Assembly: GCF_001553785.1 (NCBI RefSeq)
Contig: NZ_LOJP01000001.1
Location: 2,957,794-3,021,793, forward strand
Direction: 5' to 3'
Length of the DNA stretch: 64,000 bases
DNA from: Actinoplanes sp. TFC3
Lineage (GTDB): Bacteria; Actinomycetota; Actinomycetes; Mycobacteriales; Micromonosporaceae
Part shown: positions 41,648 through 52,542 of the stretch, piece after piece
Position numbering within the stretch: the stretch's first letter is position 1
Layout of the letters: the number at the start of each line of letters is the position of its first letter
Translations under genes and position numbers: made by a program
Notes under the pieces: generated by a model
The model's input: only the letters and a program-made list of their open reading frames with translations
The model's database searches: none
Told to the model about the DNA's origin: nothing

Positions 41648-43360
41648 TCATCGAGGCGGATGCGGGGCGGTGATTGCGGTGCGGGGACTCTGGGCCGTCC
41701 GGAATCGTCGCTTGTGCTCGGGCTTGGCCAGGTACATGGCATAGTCGGCGCGCTCGATCACCCTGTCGGGGGTTTGGCCGGGGGCCGCGAGCGCGACACC
41801 GACCGTTCCCCCGCTCTGCACCGGGCCACAGCTGAGCTGCAGGGGTTCGGTGAAGCAGGCTCGTACGGCCTGGGCCACGGTTTCCGCCTCGGCCGCTCCC
41901 GCGTGGGGCAGCAGCACCGCGAACTCGTCGCCGCCGAGCCGGGCCACCGTGGCCGTCTCGTCCACTGCGGTGCTGAGTCGCTGGGCCACCCCGGCCAGCA
42001 GCTCATCGCCGACCTTGTGACCGCGGGTGTCGTTGACGCTTTTGAAGTCGTTCAGGTCGAGCAGCAGCATGGCGTACGAGATGCCCGAGCTGTGGGCCAG
42101 GCCGAGCCGCTCGAACAGCAGGCGCCGGTTCGGCAACCCGGTCAGCAGGTCGAAGTAGGCGGCGTTGTGCAGGTGCTCCTCGTACGAGCGTTGCGCCGTC
42201 ACGTCCAGCAGGGCCAGCACCACCCCGCCGCCCTCGGCCAGGCTCTCGCTCATCGGCACGCTCTGCACCACGATCCGCAGGCTCGAGCCGTCGGCCCGGA
42301 TCAACTGCACCTCGCGTTCGGCCCGGGTGGCACCGGCCGCGCTGGCCGCGGCCATCTCGTGCAGGTCGACCGGGCGGCCCTCCAGGTCTGCCAGCCGCAG
42401 CTCGCGCAGGCCGGGCTTGTCGTCGGCGGACCAGCCGATGAGGTTCAGCACCGCCGGGTTGGCCAGCGCCACGTCCCCGGCGGCGTCGGTGACCACCACG
42501 GGGAACGGTAGTTCGGTCAGCACGCTGCCGAGCAGGGCGTTGCGAGCCTGGTGCTGTTCCTGCAGCTTGGCCATCAGGGTGCGGGTGCCGTACACCATGA
42601 GGCTGGTGGTCGGCAGCGAGAGCATCGCTCCCGCGACGGCTTCGATGTGCCACGGCATGACGATGGCGATGACCCAGATGCCCAGGTAGCCGGCCTGCGA
42701 GAGCAGCAGCCGGGGCAGCCCGCCGATCGCGGCGCGAAACAGCACGGCCATGAAGAACGTGCTGATCACCGGCTGGATCGCGTTGACCTGCGACAAGAGC
42801 AGCAGCACGGCACCCAGTTCGAGCACGTCGACCCAGACCGGCAGCGGCCGCGCCCGGCGGAACTCGGCAATGCGCAGCGAGAAACCGAAGAGCTGCACCG
42901 CAGCGCACAGCACGGTCACGGCAGCCCCGCCACCGGAGTGGTAGGTCTGCACGGTCAGCCCGGTCGCGCAGATGAGCAGCGAGATCAGGAACAACAACCG
43001 CAACGAGCGCATCACGTCCCGCTGGACGAACAACCGCAATCGGACGAACCCGGTGCTGGGCAAAACACGAACCATGTAGCCCTCGATCGGCACTTTGCCG
43101 CCCGAGGTGAGCCGCTGCCAGGTTGCAATCGGGGTCAGCCCCGCCTCACCCGCGATCAAAGAGCGCTGGTCCCAGTGCCGAGCGGCGTCAGCGGACCTCG
43201 TAGCGGTGCCGCTGACCAGGCCCGCGTCGCACAGCCCGGCGAACAGCCAGTCCAGCCCGCCCTCGGTCAGCCGTTGCGCACGGTAGCCGATCTCGGCCTG
43301 CAGCAGGTCGCGCACCCGGGACCACACCGGCTCGATCAGCAGCAATGATCCAGCGGTCAC
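41648..43360 (-). CDS. Membrane-bound diguanylate cyclase with PAS domain
   Basis: A 570-residue protein. Residues about 1-110 are a cytoplasmic region of unknown family; about 118-265 hold five to six transmembrane helices; about 283-400 are a PAS domain (ELPFPVVVTDAAGDVALANP); about 405-545 are a GGDEF domain with FDLLTGLPNRRLLFERL, NDFKSVNDTRGHKVGDELL and the intact LGGDEFAVLLP. It should make c-di-GMP from GTP in response to a membrane or redox signal. The RxxD inhibitory site is absent (DETA instead), so it lacks classical product inhibition. GTG 43360 is the start with GTGAG before it. It diverges from the small membrane-protein gene. Confidence 0.93.
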   Translation of the reverse strand: MTAGSLLLIEPVWSRVRDLLQAEIGYRAQRLTEGGLDWLFAGLCDAGLVSGTATRSADAARHWDQRSLIAGEAGLTPIATWQRLTSGGKVPIEGYMVRVLPSTGFVRLRLFVQRDVMRSLRLLFLISLLICATGLTVQTYHSGGGAAVTVLCAAVQLFGFSLRIAEFRRARPLPVWVDVLELGAVLLLLSQVNAIQPVISTFFMAVLFRAAIGGLPRLLLSQAGYLGIWVIAIVMPWHIEAVAGAMLSLPTTSLMVYGTRTLMAKLQEQHQARNALLGSVLTELPFPVVVTDAAGDVALANPAVLNLIGWSADDKPGLRELRLADLEGRPVDLHEMAAASAAGATRAEREVQLIRADGSSLRIVVQSVPMSESLAEGGGVVLALLDVTAQRSYEEHLHNAAYFDLLTGLPNRRLLFERLGLAHSSGISYAMLLLDLNDFKSVNDTRGHKVGDELLAGVAQRLSTAVDETATVARLGGDEFAVLLPHAGAAEAETVAQAVRACFTEPLQLSCGPVQSGGTVGVALAAPGQTPDRVIERADYAMYLAKPEHKRRFRTAQSPRTAITAPHPPR

Positions 43361-43405
43361 CTCACTTGTGGATGGTCAGTTGCGGGGGCAACGCGGGGTC
43401 GCCAG

Positions 43406-43430
43406 GTGTGACCACCCGCCGACCGGGTAT
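43406..43430 (+). promoter_or_regulatory. Possible SigB-type promoter of the small membrane-protein gene
   Basis: GTGT (43406-43409), 15 bases, GGGTAT (43425-43430), which fits the looser actinobacterial SigB pattern GNNT-N14-16-GGGTAY. The predicted start coincides with the GTG at 43440, so the transcript would be leaderless. The -35 is weak. Confidence 0.4.
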
Positions 43431-43439
43431 GCGGGCCCG

Positions 43440-43808
43440 GTGAGCGACAAGGGGCCAGCCGGCAGCACAATCTGGATGACCAGCACGGCGCGGGCCGCGT
43501 ACGGTGCCGCCCTGCTCCTGCTGCCCCAGCGATTGCTCAGGCTCGGCGCCCGGCCGCCGCTTCCGGACGCTGCGCTCACCGTGGCCCGGGTGCTCGGCGC
43601 CCGCCACCTGATGCAGGCCGTTGTGACCGCCGCAGCACCGACCACCCGGGTGGTGACCGCCGGCGCCGGCGTCGACGCGCTGCACGCAAGCTCCCAAATG
43701 GGCCTGGCCGCGTTGTCCTCGCGCTGGCGCACCGTGGCGCTGGCTGACGCCGCAGCCGCCGCGGTGCTGATCGCCGCTGCCGGGGGCACTCTGCGTGGGC
43801 GGCGATGA
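43440..43808 (+). CDS. Small integral membrane protein of unknown function
   Basis: A 122-residue protein with three to four short hydrophobic helices (about 19-32, 60-75, 97-115). It shows ARAAYGAALLLLPQRLLRLG, VARVLGARHLMQAVVTAAAP and GAGVDALHASSQ, features seen in a family of small actinobacterial membrane proteins without a known role. GTG at 43440 fits the promoter geometry; an ATG at 43476 is a possible internal start. It lies between two minus-strand genes and has no operon partner. Confidence 0.65.
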   Translation: MSDKGPAGSTIWMTSTARAAYGAALLLLPQRLLRLGARPPLPDAALTVARVLGARHLMQAVVTAAAPTTRVVTAGAGVDALHASSQMGLAALSSRWRTVALADAAAAAVLIAAAGGTLRGRR

Positions 43809-43827
43809 GACCTGACCGGCCGCCCGC

Positions 43828-44880
43828 TCACTGCGTCAGCTCCAGCACCACCTTGATGTCGTCGGGCCGGGACTGCAGCGCTTGCTCGAAACGGTCCAGC
43901 GGCACCCGCCGGGTGATCAGCTGGGAAAGCCAGTCGAGGTCGGCCCGCGCCAGCGCCTGCGCCGCGGCATCGTAGTGGCTCAGGTTCGCATTCACCGAGC
44001 CGACGACCACATCGTTCTCCAGCACCATCTCACGGTTGGCCGCCCCCAGATCCACCCGGGTCTTGCGGCCCACAGTGGAAACCCCGGTCAGACAGACGAT
44101 GCCGTACGGAGCAGTGCCCGCGATCGCCGCGAACACCACGTCCGGCACCCCGGTGGCCTCGATGATGATGTCCGGGTTGAGCTGCCCGGTGACGTCCCCG
44201 ACGGCCGAGCTGTGGTAGTGCGCGCCCAGCGCCTGCACCGCCGATCGCTTCGGCCCCTCGGCGGCCAGGTCGACCACGTGCACGTCCAGTCCGCGCTGCA
44301 CGCCGAGCAGCGCCGCCAGCAACCCGATCGGACCGGCCCCGGTGACCAGCACCCGCTGCGGCTCGAACCACGACCGGGACCCGACCCGTTCGACCTGGTC
44401 CCAGGCCTTGGCGACCACGCTGGCCGGCTCCATCAGCATGCCGGCCTGTTCCAGCCGCGGATCCAGCTTGACCGCGTAGTCCTTCTCGACGCTCCAGAGC
44501 TGGCTGCCGTACCCGTCGATCTGCTTGATACCGCGCTCGGTGTACCCGCCGTTGCGGCACATGTCGAACTCGCCGTGCGCGCAAGCCCCGCACGGCACCG
44601 GGTCGGGCCGGCGCACCACGCCCACCACCAGGTCCCCGGGCGCGAACCCGCTGTCCGGCGGCGCGGTGCGTACCCGGCCCAGCGACTCGTGACCCAGCAC
44701 GAGGCGGTCGCGGCCCGGCGGCGCCCAGCCGTACTGACCGTCGATGATCTCGTGGTCGGTGCCGCAGATGCCCAGCGCGAGCCCCTCGACCAGCAGCTCC
44801 CCCGGCCCCGGCTCGGGATCGGGTACCTCGCGGACCTCGGCGGATCCGGCCTTGAGCGGCTCGACGGTCAACGCGCGCAT
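43828..44880 (-). CDS. Zinc-dependent glucose 1-dehydrogenase-like alcohol dehydrogenase
   Basis: A 350-residue medium-chain dehydrogenase. The catalytic zinc motif CGTDHEIIDG, GHESLGRV, the structural-zinc-like CGACAHGEFDMCRNGGYTER and VTGAGPIGLLAALLG (NAD(P)-binding) match glucose 1-dehydrogenases of the archaeal/actinobacterial Gdh group, including the family's YTERGIKQIDGYG segment. It would oxidise glucose or another aldose with NAD(P)+. The start at 44880 has AGGAGC five bases upstream. It is monocistronic, 59 bases after the second diguanylate cyclase in the same orientation. Confidence 0.9.
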   Translation of the reverse strand: MRALTVEPLKAGSAEVREVPDPEPGPGELLVEGLALGICGTDHEIIDGQYGWAPPGRDRLVLGHESLGRVRTAPPDSGFAPGDLVVGVVRRPDPVPCGACAHGEFDMCRNGGYTERGIKQIDGYGSQLWSVEKDYAVKLDPRLEQAGMLMEPASVVAKAWDQVERVGSRSWFEPQRVLVTGAGPIGLLAALLGVQRGLDVHVVDLAAEGPKRSAVQALGAHYHSSAVGDVTGQLNPDIIIEATGVPDVVFAAIAGTAPYGIVCLTGVSTVGRKTRVDLGAANREMVLENDVVVGSVNANLSHYDAAAQALARADLDWLSQLITRRVPLDRFEQALQSRPDDIKVVLELTQ

Positions 44881-44939
44881 GGGCTGCTCCTGAAAGGAAG
44901 ACATTTCGGCCTTCGGGGGCTACCCAGGATCAGCGCAAA

Positions 44940-46421
44940 CTAAAGCTGCGCCACCACTGCCGTTGGCGAGGCCGGCGCCGGGGCCACCGGCTGGGAGGTC
45001 ACGATGCGGTGCCGGCCGGCGGCCTTGGCCTCGTACAGTGCGGCGTCGGCGCGGGCGGTCAGCTCCTCGGGGCTCTCCGAGCCGTCCCAGCAGGCCAGCC
45101 CGGCGGAGAAACTCTGACCCAGCGGTGTGGCTCGCAGAACCCGCTGCAGGATGTGAACAGCCTCGCCGGCGGTGGCATCGGGCAGCAGCGCAATGAACTC
45201 CTCGCCGCCGTAGCGGGCCAGGATGTCGCCCTCGCGCAGGGCCGCGCCCCACGCTGCCGCGGCGTCCTTGAGGAGCCGGTCGCCGGCCGGGTGACCGTAG
45301 CTGTCGTTGAACCGCTTGAAGTGATCCAGGTCGATCATGGCGATAGTGACCGCCACGGTGCCGCGCCGGGCCATCTCCAAGGCCCGGGGCATCTCGTCCT
45401 TCCAGGCGCGCCGGTTCGGCAAGCCGGTGAGCTCGTCCTCGCGCGACAGCGTGCGGACCCGGTCGGCCTGGCGTTCGACCTCGCGCACCAGTTGCCACAT
45501 GCGCAACACGACGAGGAGGAACAACACCGTGGAACCGGCCACGATCGCCGCGCCGTCGTTGAGCGTGTCGGTGTACAGCTGCACGGCCAGCACGGCCGGC
45601 GCGATCAGCGAGGCAACGGTCAGCGAGGCCAGCATGGCGGTGCTCAGCCGCGGCGCCCGCTGCACGGCCGCCCGGTCCAGGTCGCGGGCGCTCGGGTGCA
45701 GGGCGGCGACGGCGAACAAGCAGAAGGCGATCAGGAAAATGGAGTCGACCCCGCGGTGCAGCACCCGGATGTCGTCGATGTCGATGCCGAGGTTGCCCAG
45801 CACCACCCAGGTCGTGTCGCCGCCGAAGAAGGCGATGCCCGACCCGGTGATCCACCAGAACGCCGATCCGCGGCTGCCACCCGAGCGCACCAGCCGGGTC
45901 AGCATGGCCAGCAGGAGCAGGTCACCGATCGGGTAAGCGATCTGGATGATCCGGCCGGGCAGCGAGGTCTGCTCCCCGAAGGCGGCCGGCTCGATCACGT
46001 ACACCCAGGCCAGCAGGCCCAGGCCGGTGGTGAACGTGCTGGCGTCGACCATGGCGGCCCAGTTGCGGCGCGGCTCGCGGCGCTTGATCAGCAGCGCGAA
46101 GCCCACGGCGCAGGCCGGGTACAGCAGCAGGAACAGCGGGTCGGCCGGCGTCGGGGACTCGTCGACGTGCAGCACCTTGGAGGAGTAGATCGCCACCGCG
46201 ATACCGGACGCGTTGGCGAAGAGCCCGAAGGCGAAGCACCACCACGGCAGGCGTTGGTGCGGCTCCAACCGGCGTGCCCCCAGCAGCACGGCCGCCACGG
46301 CGCCGTAGCCGATGCCGATCTGCCAGGCAGATTTCCACCACGGGGACTCGGGCACAAGCTGGTATCCCGCCACGCAGACCCCGGCCAGCACGGCGAACAG
46401 CTTCCCAGCGCGCCCGCCCAT
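44940..46421 (-). CDS. Membrane-bound diguanylate cyclase
   Basis: A 493-residue protein. About eight to nine hydrophobic helices cover residues 10-310, an MHYT/7TM-like sensory layout without a recognised ligand site. A short coiled coil (REVERQADRVRTLSREDELT) leads into a GGDEF domain at about 325-480 with LTGLPNRRAWKDEMPRAL, DHFKRFNDSYGHPAGDRLL and GGEEF near residue 403. RxxD (REGD) stands five residues before GGEEF, so product inhibition by c-di-GMP is likely. ATG 46421 follows GAGG; GTG 46439 is an alternative. It is one of three GGDEF-type proteins within 7 kb. Confidence 0.92.
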   Translation of the reverse strand: MGGRAGKLFAVLAGVCVAGYQLVPESPWWKSAWQIGIGYGAVAAVLLGARRLEPHQRLPWWCFAFGLFANASGIAVAIYSSKVLHVDESPTPADPLFLLLYPACAVGFALLIKRREPRRNWAAMVDASTFTTGLGLLAWVYVIEPAAFGEQTSLPGRIIQIAYPIGDLLLLAMLTRLVRSGGSRGSAFWWITGSGIAFFGGDTTWVVLGNLGIDIDDIRVLHRGVDSIFLIAFCLFAVAALHPSARDLDRAAVQRAPRLSTAMLASLTVASLIAPAVLAVQLYTDTLNDGAAIVAGSTVLFLLVVLRMWQLVREVERQADRVRTLSREDELTGLPNRRAWKDEMPRALEMARRGTVAVTIAMIDLDHFKRFNDSYGHPAGDRLLKDAAAAWGAALREGDILARYGGEEFIALLPDATAGEAVHILQRVLRATPLGQSFSAGLACWDGSESPEELTARADAALYEAKAAGRHRIVTSQPVAPAPASPTAVVAQL

Positions 46422-46526
46422 GACGTCCTCGTTCCTCACCCGTCGACTCCGGCCTTCAGCACATCGCGGCTGGGGTGTGCTTTGCGGTTCACAACAGGTG
46501 CGGTGCGGTTGCGAGAAGCGGGCGCG

Positions 46527-48299
46527 TCAGCTCCAGGCTTGCAGCAGCCCGGCGTAGGGTCCGGGCTGCGCGGCGAGATCCCCGGGCGGGCCGGACTGCA
46601 CGAGCCGGCCGCCGTCGAAGACCAGCACCCGATCGGCGGTCCCGGCGGTGCTCATCCGATGGGCGATGGAAACGGTGGTACGACCACGGGTGAGTACTCC
46701 CAGCGCCCGCTGCACCGCCACGTCGGTCGCCGGATCGACCCCGGAGGTAGCTTCGTCGAACACCACCAGGTCGGGCGCGGCCAGCGCGGTGCGGGCCAGC
46801 GCGACCAGTTGCCGCTCCCCCACCGAGAGCCGCCCGCCGCGCAGGCCGACCTGGGTGTGCGGGCCGTCGGGAAGCTCGGCGAGCCAGCCGGACAAGCCGA
46901 GCTGATCGATGACGCGCAGCACGTCGGCGTCGCTGGCGCCCGGCCGGCCGAGCTTGACGTTGGCGGCCAGCGTGGCGTCGAACAGGAACGGGTCCTGAGG
47001 CACGATGACGACCCGCCCGGCCAGGCCGGTGAGCCGGTGCAGGGGCACTTCGCCGAACCGGATCGAGCCGTCGCAGGGTTCCAGCCGGCGGGTCAGCACC
47101 TTGGCGAACGTGGACTTGCCGGAGCCGGTCCGCCCGACGATCGCCACATGCTCGCCGGCGCCGATCTCCACGCTCACGTCGTGCAAGACCCGCGGGCCGT
47201 CGCCGTAGCGTGCGGACAGGTGCTCCACGCGTACGCCGATCGGGCCCGGCACCGGTGGCGAGCCGTCGGGCACCTCGGCGCTCACGGTGGTGACCAGTTC
47301 CAGGGCCCGCCGCCAGCCGGTGAGCGCGTTCTGCGCCTCCCCGAGGCTCTGTACGAGGAACTGCAACGGGCGGACGAAGAACGTCACCAGGAACACCATC
47401 GCCACGACCTGCCCGGCGCTGAGCGGCGGCTGCGCCGGGCTCCCGGCCAGGGCCAGCCAGACGCCGCCGAGCAGCACCGTCACGGTCATCACCGAGATGG
47501 CCAGCTCACCCAGCGCGGCGTTGCCGTGCAGGGCCGGCAGGGTCCCCAGCAGGCTGTCGCGGGCCCGGTCGACGGCGCGGTCCAGCCGGCGCCGGGTGCG
47601 CGCCTGGGTGCCGGTGGAGTGGATCACCGGCGCTCCCGCGACCGACTCGGCCACCACCGACTGCAACTGGGACAAGTCGCGCCGGGCGCGGTCGTAGCGA
47701 CGCGCGATCACCGCCTGCAGGCCGAGCATGAAGGCGATCAGCACCCCGGCCAGCACCAGCACCGGCAGGGCCAGTGGCCAGCTGTACACCAGCAGGATCA
47801 CCGCGGCGATCAGCAACTGGGCAGCGTTGGTGACGAACTGGATGCCGCCGCCCTGCAGGAACGTCGTCACCTGGTCGACGTCGCTGGTCAGCCGGGCCAC
47901 CAGGTCGGCGCTCGGGGTCCGGTCGGCGACGCCGGCGGCCATGTCGTGCACCCGGCGCAGCCCGGCGCGGCGCAACCCGGCCAGCGCCTGCTCGACCCGG
48001 TCCTGCAGCCTGCGGTTCAGCGCCATCGAGGAAACCCCGGCCACCAGCACCGCGCCGGCCCCGACGGCCACGGACGGGACGACGGTGTGCGGCGCCAGCC
48101 CGGCGTCGACCGCGCGCTGCACACTCAGCGGCGCGGCGATGCGGCCACCACCGGCGAGCAGCGCCAGCAGCCCGGTCCCGATCAGCCCCTGCCGCAGTTG
48201 CGGGGAGACCCGCACGGCGGTGCCGAGCAGATCGCGCAGGCCGAGGTGGGACAGGTCGCTCAGGCCGGTCGCTGTTTCACGGTACGGGCGTACGCGCAT
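46527..48299 (-). CDS. ABC exporter half-transporter, catalytic subunit (ABCB type)
   Basis: A 590-residue protein with a six-helix transmembrane domain (about 35-310) and an ATPase domain (about 345-580). Walker A is GRTGSGKSTF, Walker B VVFDEATSGVD with the catalytic Glu, and the switch His is in VSIAHRM. The signature is LSVGE instead of LSGGQ. Its partner at 48277 has a normal signature but lacks the catalytic Glu, so the two form an asymmetric heterodimer. The start overlaps the partner gene by 23 bases. It is the last gene of the ten-gene operon. Confidence 0.92.
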   Translation of the reverse strand: MRVRPYRETATGLSDLSHLGLRDLLGTAVRVSPQLRQGLIGTGLLALLAGGGRIAAPLSVQRAVDAGLAPHTVVPSVAVGAGAVLVAGVSSMALNRRLQDRVEQALAGLRRAGLRRVHDMAAGVADRTPSADLVARLTSDVDQVTTFLQGGGIQFVTNAAQLLIAAVILLVYSWPLALPVLVLAGVLIAFMLGLQAVIARRYDRARRDLSQLQSVVAESVAGAPVIHSTGTQARTRRRLDRAVDRARDSLLGTLPALHGNAALGELAISVMTVTVLLGGVWLALAGSPAQPPLSAGQVVAMVFLVTFFVRPLQFLVQSLGEAQNALTGWRRALELVTTVSAEVPDGSPPVPGPIGVRVEHLSARYGDGPRVLHDVSVEIGAGEHVAIVGRTGSGKSTFAKVLTRRLEPCDGSIRFGEVPLHRLTGLAGRVVIVPQDPFLFDATLAANVKLGRPGASDADVLRVIDQLGLSGWLAELPDGPHTQVGLRGGRLSVGERQLVALARTALAAPDLVVFDEATSGVDPATDVAVQRALGVLTRGRTTVSIAHRMSTAGTADRVLVFDGGRLVQSGPPGDLAAQPGPYAGLLQAWS

Positions 48300-50047
48300 C
48301 GCCGGTCACCTCCGGGTCGTAGGCCGTGACGATGCGCCGGTACTGCTCGACCGCGCGCATCTCGACTGGCGTGCCGGTGGCGGCTATCCGACCGGCGTGC
48401 ACCAGCACCACCCGCTCGGCGATGTCGACGGCCCGCGGCCGGTTGGTGCTCAGCAGCAGGGTCGGGCCGTCCGCTGCGGCCAGTGCGGCCAGCGCCGTCA
48501 GCAGGTGCCGCTCGACGCGTGAGTCGAGGGCCGAGGTGGCGTCGTCCAGCACGAGCAGCCGGGGCCGGCGCAGCACGGCGCGGGCGATGCACAGCCGCTG
48601 GCGCTGGCCTCCGGACAGCGTCGCACCCCGCTCACCGACCACGGTGTCGAGCCCGGCGGGCAGCTCACGGACGAAGTCGTCGGCCGCGGCGACGGTGAGC
48701 GCCTGCCAGATCTGCTCGTCGTCGCAGGCCCGGTCCAGGCGCAGGTTGTCGCGGATCGACTCGGCGAACAGGAACGGATCCTGCGACACCACCGCCACGC
48801 TCGCCGGCAATACGTCACGGTCCAGCTCACGCCCATCGACGCCATCGAACAGGACCGTGCCGGTGCTGGGATGCCCCTGACCCCCGGCCAGCTCCAGCAG
48901 CGTGGTCTTGCCGGCCCCAACCGTGCCGAGGACCACGGTGACCGTGCCCGGTTCAAGGATCAGGTCACCGTCGCTGAGCAGCGGGCGGCCGTCGCGGGCA
49001 ACCCCGGCGCCGCGCAGCTCGACGTGCATCGGCCCGGCCCCGGTCAGCCGGTGAGCGCCGTGCCTGAGCAGTTCTCGGCTCTCCAGCACCGCCTGCACCC
49101 GTTCACGGCCTGCGGTGGCCATCGGCAGCATGGACAGGAACCGGCTGATCACGTTGAGCGGGATGGCGACGGTGATGAGCAGGTAGACCACGCCGATGAG
49201 ATCGCCCACGCTGAGCGCCCCGCCCTGCACACGCGGCGCGGCGGCCGCCAGCACGACCAGGACGGCCGCGGTGGGCAGCAGTTCCAGGAGCGGGTCGAAG
49301 ACCGAGCTGATCGAGGCCATGCGCAGGTCGGCCCGGCGCAGCCGTTCGACGCCGGGGGCGAAGCGGGCGTCCTCGGTGCCGGTGAGGCCGAGGCTGCGGA
49401 CCACCGGGTCGGCCTCGATGGACTCGTGGGCAACGCCGGCCAGCACGCCGCGGGCCTGCTGGGCCTGTCGGGCGCGAGGTGCGAGCAGCCGCTGGTAGCC
49501 GACGTTCAACCCGAGCACCAGAGTGATCAGCGCCAGGGCGGTCAGGCCGAGCCCGGTGTCGCGCCGGAACAGCTCGATGAGCGCGAGGGCCAGCATGAAC
49601 ACCATGCCGACGGCGAAGTAGGCGAACTGCATGGGTGACCACAGCGCGTCCACGTCGGAGATCGCGCAGGCCAGCAGCCGTCCGGGCGAGCGGCGCCGGT
49701 GCCATTCCAGGTCCAGGTCGAGGTAGCGGTGGACCACTGCGCGGCGGGTCTCGGCCTGCGCGCGGTACTGCACCCGGCCGGTGGCCACGCCACGCACGAA
49801 GATGGTGCTCCAGCGCACCGCGGAGATGCCCAGGATGAGCAGGGCGCTGAGCCACCACGCGCGGGCCGGCACCTGCTCGCCGGCCAGCGCGGGCAGCACG
49901 AGGTGGTCGGTGGACCAGCCGATGGCCTGCGCCCCGGCCACCATGGTGGCGCCGTTGAGCAGACCGGTGACGGTGGCGAGCGCAGCCGCGGCGGGGTTGG
50001 CGCGCGCGCCGGACAGTTGGGCCGCCAGCGCGGACCGCCGGCGGGTG

Positions 50048-50058
<11 letters not shown>
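48277..50058 (-). CDS. ABC exporter half-transporter, degenerate-site subunit
   Basis: A 593-residue six-helix transporter with a C-terminal ATPase domain. Walker A is GTVGAGKTTL and the signature is a normal LSGGQRQRLCIARA. Walker B reads LLVLDDATSALD, with Asp where the catalytic Glu should be, and the switch His is replaced (LLLSTNRPRAVD). This is the usual makeup of the non-hydrolysing side of heterodimeric exporters such as TM287/288. It overlaps the dipeptide-type ATPase gene upstream by 11 bases, so it is translated with the import system. The cargo is unknown. Confidence 0.93.
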
Positions 50059-51648
<1,590 letters not shown>

Positions 51649-51652
<4 letters not shown>

Positions 51653-52542
51653 CGGGTCAGCTCCTGCAGGGTCTTGGAGATGTGGTTGAGGCTCAGCACG
51701 AGCAGCGCCACGAACAGTCCGGGCAGCAGGCTGAGCCACCACGAGGTGATGAGGTAGTTGCGGCCGTCGGCGATGAGGGTGCCCCACTCGGCAGCCGGGG
51801 GCGCGGCGCCGAAGCCGAGGAAGCTCAGCGACGCGATCGCGATGATGGCCACGCCCGCGTCCAGTACGGCCAGCACCGCCACCGGGCCCCACGAGTTGGG
51901 CAGGATGTGGCGCAGCAGGACCCGGGTCCAGGAGGCACCGCCGGCTCGCGCGGCTTCGACGTACGGCAGAGTCTTGACCTTGAGCACCTCGGCCCGGGTG
52001 GTGCGGGCAAAGCCGGGCACGATGCCCACGCCCACCGCCACCGCGACCGCGACCGTGCCGTAGCCCAGCGCGGTGACGATCGACAGGGCCAGCAGCAGGC
52101 CCGGGATGGCGAGCAGCACGTCAACGAAGCGCATCAGCAACGAGTCGGTGAGCCCGCCGAAGAAGCCCGACACGATGCCCAGTGCCAGCCCTGCGACGAC
52201 GGCGATGCTCAGCGCGATCAGCGTGGCCTTGATGGTCAGCGGGGAGCCGTAGAGCACCCGGGTCCACAGGTCCCGGCCGTAGATGTCGGTGCCGAACAGG
52301 TGGTCCGGGCTGGGTGCGAGGGCGGCCGAGCCCGGGTTGGTGTCATAGGGGCCGTGGGCGGTGAACAGCGTCGGCCAGAAGGCCGATACGAGCACGAACA
52401 CCACGTACAGCACGGCGATCAGGAACACCGGCTTGCGGGCCAGCTGGTCCAGGCCGGCGCGCAGGGCCGCCCTGCGCCCGCCGGACTGCTCGACGGGAAG
52501 CGGGCGCTCGGTCTCGATGGCTTCGGCGATCGCTGCGGTCAC
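51649..52542 (-). CDS. Oligopeptide-type ABC transporter permease (DppC type)
   Basis: A 297-residue membrane protein with an N-terminal cytoplasmic tail and six helices. PDHLFGTDIYGRDLWTRVLY is the hallmark of DppC-type permeases, and the EAA loop is YVEAARAGGASWTRVLLRHI, then LPNSWGPV. The GTG start at 52542 overlaps the DppB stop by four bases (GTGA), which fixes the start. It pairs with the DppB-type subunit to form the channel. Confidence 0.94.

Noticed and set aside
45009-48329. Very long open frame on the plus strand (over 1100 codons)
   Set aside because: It runs antisense through the diguanylate cyclase and ABC exporter genes, has low-complexity Gly/Arg/Gln/His composition and no recognisable domain. 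It is a by-product of high GC content, as are similar long frames at 1769-2980, 4353-5882 and 53503-55359.
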